Assembly: GCA_022616725.1 (NCBI GenBank)
Contig: JAKEEH010000053.1
Coordinates: 1-38,866 of the forward strand
Reading direction: 5' to 3'
Origin: Limisphaerales bacterium
GTDB taxonomy: Bacteria; Verrucomicrobiota; Verrucomicrobiia; Limisphaerales; JAKEEH01
Length of the DNA stretch: 38,866 nucleotides
Below the pieces are notes generated by a model. That model had not been told where the DNA came from. It did no database searches and was given only the letters and a program-made list of their open reading frames with translations. The position numbers and the translations under genes were made by a program. This document shows, piece by piece, positions 25,801 through 31,306 of this stretch (its first letter is position 1; each line of letters starts with the position of its first letter).

Positions 25801-27144
25801 CTGGTCTTCATCAAGAATCTGATTGACGCGGCGACGGCCCGGACGGCTGAAGACCTGCAAAATCAGTCCGACCAAATGACGCAGAATGTATCGAATGCTG
25901 GCAATGTCGTGATGCAGCTCGGCATGGCGAAGCTCTCCCAAATAGGCGGGCGTCAGATGCAAAGCGCCATCTCGGAGGCTGGCGGCGGCGTGCGCTTCGC
26001 CGCGCTGATGGGAGCACGCGGGCCGCTTGGCTCGGCCGTCTCCGGCATACGCCGCGCTGGGTGGGGCGGCTATGCACGGGAAGTAGCTGGGGGTATCCGC
26101 GGAGGCTTGGGCCGCGGAGGTCGTTATCTCAGGACCACGAGCGTAACGCAGGGCGCGCGTGACCTGAGCAAATCCGCGAGAAGTGTCTGGCGGCATCTGA
26201 CGACGGCGGAAGGACCGCGACTCACCGGTAGACAAGGTCTATCCCGCGAGTTCCTCCTTGGCAGAAATATTCCGAGAGGCTCGTTCCTGTCGGCATCCAG
26301 GGGCATTGTACGTGAGGAACTGGCCCAGGCAGGCATTACAGGGGCACGATCTATCGGCGCCGGCGTGGCGACGGGTCAACGGTCCGTCTGGAATTTACAG
26401 GGAGAGCCAATCCCAGATGCCAACCTTCCGGTCAATCTCCGTGAGCGCGGCGGAGTGGATCGAGTGTTTGTCGAACCGGGACCAGGGGGGGGGCGGGGGA
26501 ATGTTGTGGTGGTTCGCCGCGGCGAACTAGCTGAATGGGCTGAGACGAACCGCGCACTCCAGGAACAGATCGGACGGGGGTACCTCACCGAATCACCTCA
26601 GGGGGGTCTGCTCTCATTAGAGGAGCTGAGAGGACAACGAGTACTCGACCTTGCGGCCGGTACCCGAGGGCAGACTGTCGCAGACCTTCGGGCAAGGGGT
26701 ATCGAGGCGTACGGAATGGATATCGCCCTGTCCGACGAGGCGTTGAGCAGATTCCTTCGTCGCTCTGACATCGCTACGCAGGTACCCTTTACTGGGCAGT
26801 TCGATGTGGCGTTTGAACTTTATGGAGGCCTGTCCTACGGCTTGGGCCCTGACGCCGCAGCGGCGTTACGCAACGCGACCGGCGCCGTGCGCCCAGGTGG
26901 AACACTTTACATCGGCCCGTTGTCTACCGGCGTCCAGCGAGAGTTGGAGCCATTGGTCGCCAGCATCGTCCAGCGCGGAGGCGCGCTCAACCGCAGGCCA
27001 TATTCCGTGGATCAGATATGGCGTATTACTCTTCCACCCGCACAGCCGCGCGGTTTTCTGGACCTCCTACTCGCCGGATTGATTCGGCCCGCAGGATCGC
27101 CCAGACAACCTGAGCGTCTTGATACCCAGGTGCGATCAAGGTGA
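22900..27144 (+). CDS. DUF4157 cargo/effector protein with coiled coil, hydrophobic segment and C-terminal SAM methyltransferase
   Basis: 1414 aa. Near residue 80 it has the usual GQPADAYEQEADQIAETAAH helix, and at about 146-220 a DUF4157 domain (GSPLSGRVREKVEPLLGADL, then VHTGAPANDAA) ending in AHEASHVIQQ, where HEASH (209-213) is an HExxH zinc motif. DUF4157 proteins are recurrent companions of eCIS loci and are regarded as cargo or cargo-processing modules. Residues 270-430 are acidic and low-complexity, and about 430-683 a coiled coil. Residues 899-977 hold hydrophobic helices (LTIILGSITALAGVIIAIMT and further). Residues of about 1235-1380 are a class I methyltransferase: VLDLAAGTRGQTV at 1248, acidic residue in YGMDIAL, FDVAFELYGG, then AVRPGGTLYIGP. 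No secretion signal is seen. The layout resembles a polymorphic toxin, with a delivery part and a C-terminal enzyme. Confidence 0.85.
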   Translation: MEAVFTSKAKEKSHRTHEADASPETDLSSPRGTGATAGLPLFLRGAGIATGGGGFIQRQPEPGIEEEELEEEELPVQTKLIIGQPADAYEQEADQIAETAAHQSVLSNSKPAAVPMEARDDRIQRANASVPQPSAGSPLQTPDSGSPLSGRVREKVEPLLGADLGHVRVHTGAPANDAAQGLRAKAFTYKNHIWLGPHQNPNDVGLMAHEASHVIQQSSAPTGPQLIQRKPADYQHPEDGGAVLSRMQARIREGAGDSGIEIAAAPGGASHGTEPAVAPPVGEAAGENPEAARASAMVDREELEAKKGELQPEANPDVDRPAEERPRVEQSAGVTEEVVDTPGEPLVEGEQAEAATEKEGEGKEKEEGKGDAMSEAEQAAVKADQAFAAASAQVMPSPESPVSPPEPVSPVDAAGMPLPDDPETEFEIAGLAERAQTLRDEGLHLRMLATQERGNAEVLRGNIEMVRGGLSQAEEGVAKSNDHLAFRQQLVGQARESLTISEQKAQLVAEQAPDFSTKADEGKEETGPMANEAGELAGESAANTPDDPEAAANAQEQGGKINQAGSDINTTDDAITQTQTKAQSLGEDAARAQEMNAQTQEKITAMDETLSQTSKSLSRMVGQNREARGQVVSMESQPDQLLRQAASLDEQGAALIQASYEIETQLRQAQTGFERGMKSVPGSKALEDPDEQPAPKREDQTIQLLQEDGGTPADQPPTALPELSEAMDAGMSIPLEAAVPETTSPQELTSQSAAQSPSGEGRYGERVDLDLASGLPSWLTGVDPVSEHARMKAQQAEQERRRSQIAQINQMANGRFENLSASQKMGIALQLTGQNLFGSVSNIRWPGWGHLALGLIDPRGPLMGVAGGLSMTLSGAANLFSSEQWERDPLGNLLKSAADIATGLTIILGSITALAGVIIAIMTAITILSLGTAAPVTGPIIAFCATVLTTVGGWTIAVGKVALILQALVFIKNLIDAATARTAEDLQNQSDQMTQNVSNAGNVVMQLGMAKLSQIGGRQMQSAISEAGGGVRFAALMGARGPLGSAVSGIRRAGWGGYAREVAGGIRGGLGRGGRYLRTTSVTQGARDLSKSARSVWRHLTTAEGPRLTGRQGLSREFLLGRNIPRGSFLSASRGIVREELAQAGITGARSIGAGVATGQRSVWNLQGEPIPDANLPVNLRERGGVDRVFVEPGPGGGRGNVVVVRRGELAEWAETNRALQEQIGRGYLTESPQGGLLSLEELRGQRVLDLAAGTRGQTVADLRARGIEAYGMDIALSDEALSRFLRRSDIATQVPFTGQFDVAFELYGGLSYGLGPDAAAALRNATGAVRPGGTLYIGPLSTGVQRELEPLVASIVQRGGALNRRPYSVDQIWRITLPPAQPRGFLDLLLAGLIRPAGSPRQPERLDTQVRSR
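26485..26493 (+). other. Nine-G tract upstream of the methyltransferase domain
   Basis: A run of nine G, then C, then five more G, in the coding sequence around residues 1196-1200 of the DUF4157 protein (GPGGGRGN). Frame arithmetic shows that loss of one G leads to a stop at 26528-26530 and gain of one G to a stop at 26532-26534. Either change would remove the whole methyltransferase domain and leave the rest of the protein intact. Confidence 0.6.
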
Positions 27145-27165
27145 AACTAAAAGGTCGAGGGGGCA

Positions 27166-27423
27166 GTGCGCAAGTCGCGTCGCGATATGGCAAGAAAGAA
27201 AGTAGATCTAAAAAGGCTTCCGGTAAGGCTCCAATACATCATTGCGCTCACCGTTGTAGCCATCGTGGTCACGGAGGCTTGGATGGTCGGGCGTGACCAA
27301 GCCATCCCCGGCTGGATTACAAATTATCTCGTCCCGATCTTGGGTTGGTCTTACGTTGTCTTGCTCGTCCTTGCCATCTGCTATCGCTTTTTTAAGCAAA
27401 AGAGACGAACTGACCAAAAATAA
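27166..27423 (+). CDS. Small two-helix membrane protein (candidate immunity or accessory protein)
   Basis: 85 aa if started at the GTG at 27166 (AGGGGG just upstream, spacing short) or 78 aa from the ATG at 27187; neither start has an ideal site. The basic N-terminus (RKSRRDMARKKVDLKR) precedes two hydrophobic helices at about 24-42 (YIIALTVVAIVVTEAW) and 52-72 (LVPILGWSYVVLLVLAICYR), and it ends in a basic tail, so both ends probably face the cytoplasm. It lies 22 bp after the DUF4157 effector, the position where polymorphic toxins carry their immunity genes. Small multi-helix membrane proteins do serve that role in other systems, but nothing here proves it. No family recognised. Confidence 0.6.
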   Translation: MRKSRRDMARKKVDLKRLPVRLQYIIALTVVAIVVTEAWMVGRDQAIPGWITNYLVPILGWSYVVLLVLAICYRFFKQKRRTDQK

Positions 27424-27469
27424 CGTGTGCTGACATGACATTTGTATCTCTTCGCAGAGATAGGAATTT

Positions 27470-29317
27470 ATGCCTAGACGGTACCTTACAAGATTGAAGC
27501 GGCGGTCTCACTCCGGGATGCGAATGGATTGGCGAGAAGAACCTGAAATTAATAGCAGCCGCAGTCAGTGCGAAAAAGGGGCAGCGGCGGGGGTACCTGC
27601 ATTTCTTGTCTCAACTGCCAACGCGGCGCTTCACAATTCTCCACCGATCTCTGGCCCCGGAAGCCGTTCCGAACCACTGGTGCACGGTCGCAGGAGCGCG
27701 CAGGCTGTTGCTTCGATGCGGATTGATGCCTACTATCGCTCGCCTGTGAATCCGACAAATCCCGTCGTCGTATGGACAGACGGCAGCCGCCTTTTCTTCT
27801 CGCCTTCAGAAGCCCAGGTGACGACCGGTCGTGCTCTTGCTTCCGCCGAAGTCGCATTCTCGCCGCTCGCGAGTTACGTCGCTGAAGAGATTCTCTGGGA
27901 TCGTGTCGAGGGGCTGACGACGGGCGGCGGTGCGCTGGTGGTAATTGCGCGCCGATCAGGTGAGCCTGACCTGGAAGTGGCGATCACGAATCACCTCGAG
28001 CAAAAATCAACGTTTTCCGCGTTAGGTGTGACCTCAGGCGCCAACGCGCTCGTGTCGCCCGAAGGCGCGGAGTTTATGCGCGTCAACGATTCGAGCGTGC
28101 CGCAGAAGCTTTCTGGAGCCACCGCGCCAGGCGATATTCATAAAGAAAGTTTTGCGGACGGATTCTTCCGCTACCGCGCGCCCGGCGGGGATCACGACCT
28201 GTATGTCGCGCAGGGCGCCAATCCCATCGCCCATCTAGTCAAACGTTCGACGGGATCGATCACGCGTACATTTACGGGGGGTTCCATTGCGAGTGTGGTC
28301 GCGGAACCGAACGGGATTGTTCATCTGGAGCTGACGCAATCTGTGCGAGGCGCCGCAGCACAATCTACAACGACCCTCGATCTACGTTCCAGTCCGCCTA
28401 GCATCTCCACGGCCACCGGGCATGCGTCGGCTGAGCCCGGATACACGGGAGCCAAATCGCGCTTGCAGGCCTTGGGCGTCACCTTCACGGAGAACGGCTT
28501 GCGCATGCGCGGGGGTGAGTTGGAGATGATCGAGCAGGCGCTGGCGCTCGGTGGCGATCGTGGGCTGACGGCACTCAGGCAATTCCGCAATTTGGAAGGC
28601 GGTGGCACTAGCGATCCGATCTTGGAGGTCAGCAAGTCTATTGGCCCGGAGGCCGCTTACGGAATGGCGGATGCAGGATCGGGCACTCCTGGGTTATACA
28701 TCTATGAACCGTTTGACGCTGCGCCGGCGGGTCGCGCGGCGACCGTGCGGCACGAGATGACTCACGTGATTATGGGCGCGATTGAGGCAGTGAGTCGTTC
28801 GACGCTTACGCCCCAGGAGCGCGCCGACCTGGAAGGAGCGTTGCGCTTCGAAGCGGGGCGGGCGCAGAAGAAAGCGCGCGCGGGTCAGTTGCGCGCGGGC
28901 GAGTACGGCGCGGGCGACGTGACGCCACCCGCCGGCAGCCGTTCAGACTGGAGAAGCAGAGTGGAAGGCGATCTGGCCCTGGCCGCGATCTGGGCGGAGT
29001 TGCTGCGACGATATCCATTTATGCCCGACCCTGAAGGCACTGGAGAACGACGTGCCGTTTCGCTGGCGGATGAGTCGCGATATTCCGGCGCGTCGGAAAC
29101 AACGGGGCATCCGGCGGATTCGCTCGGCGAATTTGTTGCGAGCTTCGTCACCTGCGCGACTCTTTTCAAAACGCAGTTCGTCGCAGATGTGCTGGCCACC
29201 GAAGCTTCGGGCAATACGCGTGGTGGCGGTGGCGGCTCCTACCTGCGCGGCCTCTATCGCCGGGCTTGGAACCGCATTGACGTGAAGTATGTGCCGCTCG
29301 GAACGAATCCGTTCTGA
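27470..29317 (+). CDS. Putative zinc metalloprotease effector (HEMTH motif)
   Basis: 615 aa, with AGGAA before the ATG at 27470. The N-terminal 70 residues are basic and polar with a GAAAGVPAFL segment resembling the GATAGLPLFL segment near the start of the DUF4157 protein. Residues of about 80-330 are beta-rich and carry no signature I know. At 426-437 lies VRHEMTHVIMGA with HEMTH at 428-432, a zinc-protease HExxH site. The glutamate at 554 in DSLGEFVASF is a plausible third ligand by the pattern of similar toxin peptidases. There is no signal peptide or membrane helix, consistent with cargo loaded in the cytoplasm. Its place after the DUF4157 gene suggests a second effector. Enzymatic activity is inferred. 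Confidence 0.65.
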   Translation: MPRRYLTRLKRRSHSGMRMDWREEPEINSSRSQCEKGAAAGVPAFLVSTANAALHNSPPISGPGSRSEPLVHGRRSAQAVASMRIDAYYRSPVNPTNPVVVWTDGSRLFFSPSEAQVTTGRALASAEVAFSPLASYVAEEILWDRVEGLTTGGGALVVIARRSGEPDLEVAITNHLEQKSTFSALGVTSGANALVSPEGAEFMRVNDSSVPQKLSGATAPGDIHKESFADGFFRYRAPGGDHDLYVAQGANPIAHLVKRSTGSITRTFTGGSIASVVAEPNGIVHLELTQSVRGAAAQSTTTLDLRSSPPSISTATGHASAEPGYTGAKSRLQALGVTFTENGLRMRGGELEMIEQALALGGDRGLTALRQFRNLEGGGTSDPILEVSKSIGPEAAYGMADAGSGTPGLYIYEPFDAAPAGRAATVRHEMTHVIMGAIEAVSRSTLTPQERADLEGALRFEAGRAQKKARAGQLRAGEYGAGDVTPPAGSRSDWRSRVEGDLALAAIWAELLRRYPFMPDPEGTGERRAVSLADESRYSGASETTGHPADSLGEFVASFVTCATLFKTQFVADVLATEASGNTRGGGGGSYLRGLYRRAWNRIDVKYVPLGTNPF

Positions 29318-30202
29318 GCTCTGACACAGTTGACAGACAACAAGGTGCGAAATTACCTGTCTTAAATCGACAGCTATCTCTAGAAAGTCTCGATAAAGCT
29401 TTTGGCGATTGTGCAGTAATGTCACCTTGCCTGACATTTCGGGCAGAGGCGTGACGGTCGGCAACGGCTGTGTTGGAGTCTAACTTACGTTCGTCGGGTC
29501 GCACACTTTGCTCGCCGTTGGCTCTCGCCTTTGTCTTGTTAGTAGCGTACCTAAAGTATGTGGGTTACCGCCGTGCACTACTCCTGTAAGCTATGATAAG
29601 AATATTGTATGGTCATTCGTAATTTATTGGCTCAGAATAACTTCTATTGGGGTTTTGAGACGATGAAAAGTATCACCAGTTGTTTATCTACCTTCACTGC
29701 TAAGGATCGGCGAAAAATGTAACGGCATGAGTGTTCGAACTACAGCCTTGGTATACAAGTTCGTGTAGCGCGCAGTGAGTCAAAATGACCGTTTTGACCT
29801 TACTGCGTGGCGTTGTTGTCGTCGTTTTTTGCTTGGGCTGGTGCTCAACTTGCGCTAGAATTGATTCTCACGTTTTGCCCGCCGTTGTGTTTCCTCGACA
29901 TGTAAAGCCATGGGCATACTCCAAAGGCGGGCATTTCAAGCAATAGAACAAAGCTCAGAGAAGAAATCAACAGTATACGCAATCTGTCTAATTTTACTTG
30001 GTAATCCAGCTAGCAAAGGTCGGCTAATCACAAAATTTGGTAACGAAAAGTTTCTGATAGTGTAGAGTCGGATGTTTCCATTAGCAGAAAGTTTGGGTAT
30101 CTAATTTTGAGTTGCAACGAAGCCATCAGGCCGATTTTTCACTGAACTTCAATATTACAGACAACCTGGTGAACTGATTGTTATGCATAAAGGGGGTATG
30201 AG
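29318..30202 (+). other. 885-bp gene-free, relatively AT-rich region
   Basis: All frames are broken by frequent stops, and base composition is visibly more AT-rich than the flanking eCIS operon. The only small frame with any character is 29785-29946 (53 aa, a hydrophobic start MTVLTLLRGVVVVVFCLGW), which lacks a ribosome-binding site. I see no tRNA, no clear terminator and no recognisable gene remnant. It could hold the promoter of the next gene, the leftover of a mobile insertion, or a regulatory RNA; nothing decides. Confidence 0.55.
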
Positions 30203-31222
30203 ATGACCATTACACAAGAACTGATACTCGCTGCCCGCGATGCAGTTGGAGAAGGCGACTCAGCCACTGACTGGAAGATTGTCCCAACTGAACATGCAGT
30301 ATTGCTCGCGGATAAATCAGCTTCATTTGCCGAAGTCCTACGCGGAGCACGTCCCAAGGGGATCGCCAAGATGTATGTAGAGCTCGATGCCTTGGCTGTC
30401 GAGGCGCGCGATACCTTCAAGAATACAGTTACTAGAGCCAATTTCGCCGTCTTTTGTACTGCTGGCCTCGGCGCTCTGCTCTTAATTGCTAGCGGCATTC
30501 AAGGAACTCTAGGGAAATTTGGGCTTTGGGTTGTCGGAACAATTGGCCTTCTGGGCGTGGTTTCCGGTAGCCTTGCGACTATGTGGCTGACTCAGGTAAA
30601 GGGAGGAAGCCTGGTAAATAAGTGGTCTAAGGAGCGTGCTAAGGCAGAGGCAAAGCGGCTCGCGTACTTCAAGGCCGTCATCAATGGGGTTTCTGATGAC
30701 CCCTTCGATCAGCTCCTTGCATTCGAATACACTCGCAGGTTCCTACTCGACAATCAGATCGACTACTTCCGGGATCGCGGAAGGCAGCATGAACGCGCCC
30801 ACAATAGCGCTCTCAAAACGTCAACTCAAGCAGTGTTCGTTGCCTCTACCGTCACCGCAGGTGCGGGGCTTCTTTCGATGTTGGCGCCACAATTAGCGAC
30901 AATTGCAGGGATTGGCGTGATCGCGTCCGCATACTCAACGCTAGCTCTTTCGCGCTCGTCAGTGAACATAGATCGCAGGAATGCCGATCGATACCGTCTT
31001 GCTAAGGATCAGCTTGAGGAGCGAAAACTGGAGATCGACATTTATCGTGAGAAAGTAGCATCAGGTGACAAAGGTGCCGTACAGGAGTTTTTCGAACCTA
31101 TCTTCATCACACTCAGCACAGATCATAAAGTATTTCTGAATTTTGTGGAGCAAAGAGAAATGGCAATTGGCGCGATGGAGGGACGACTCACGGTGGCCAC
31201 GGATGCGTTGCAAGAATCCTAA
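30203..31222 (+). CDS. Four-helix membrane protein, SLATT/DUF4231-like
   Basis: 339 aa; GGGGG at 30191-30195 precedes the ATG. It has two hairpin pairs of membrane helices, at about 81-99 and 106-128, then 208-226 and 228-248. Each pair is followed by a long charged helix (after the first NKWSKERAKAEAKRLAYFKA, after the second DRRNADRYRLAKDQLEERKL). That pattern, with an aromatic/Arg/Glu helix after a helix pair, resembles SLATT-type domains, which are thought to be membrane-acting parts of nucleotide-triggered defence systems. Here it would be a tandem arrangement. No nucleotide cyclase or CARF/SAVED partner is seen nearby, so a role in defence or as an injected membrane protein is open. Codon and base use are less GC-rich than upstream. 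Confidence 0.55.
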   Translation: MTITQELILAARDAVGEGDSATDWKIVPTEHAVLLADKSASFAEVLRGARPKGIAKMYVELDALAVEARDTFKNTVTRANFAVFCTAGLGALLLIASGIQGTLGKFGLWVVGTIGLLGVVSGSLATMWLTQVKGGSLVNKWSKERAKAEAKRLAYFKAVINGVSDDPFDQLLAFEYTRRFLLDNQIDYFRDRGRQHERAHNSALKTSTQAVFVASTVTAGAGLLSMLAPQLATIAGIGVIASAYSTLALSRSSVNIDRRNADRYRLAKDQLEERKLEIDIYREKVASGDKGAVQEFFEPIFITLSTDHKVFLNFVEQREMAIGAMEGRLTVATDALQES

Positions 31223-31306
31223 TGGGAAGCTTTTCCCTTGCATTTGTTCTCGTGTAAGACCCGAGGCACCTTGTCATCGGCGTAATTTACCACGATCTCA
31301 ACAAAT

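Noticed and set aside
29785-29946. 53-codon frame with a hydrophobic, signal-peptide-like start in the intergenic region
   Set aside because: No ribosome-binding site, no homologue that I recognise and surrounding DNA full of stops; kept only as a remark.
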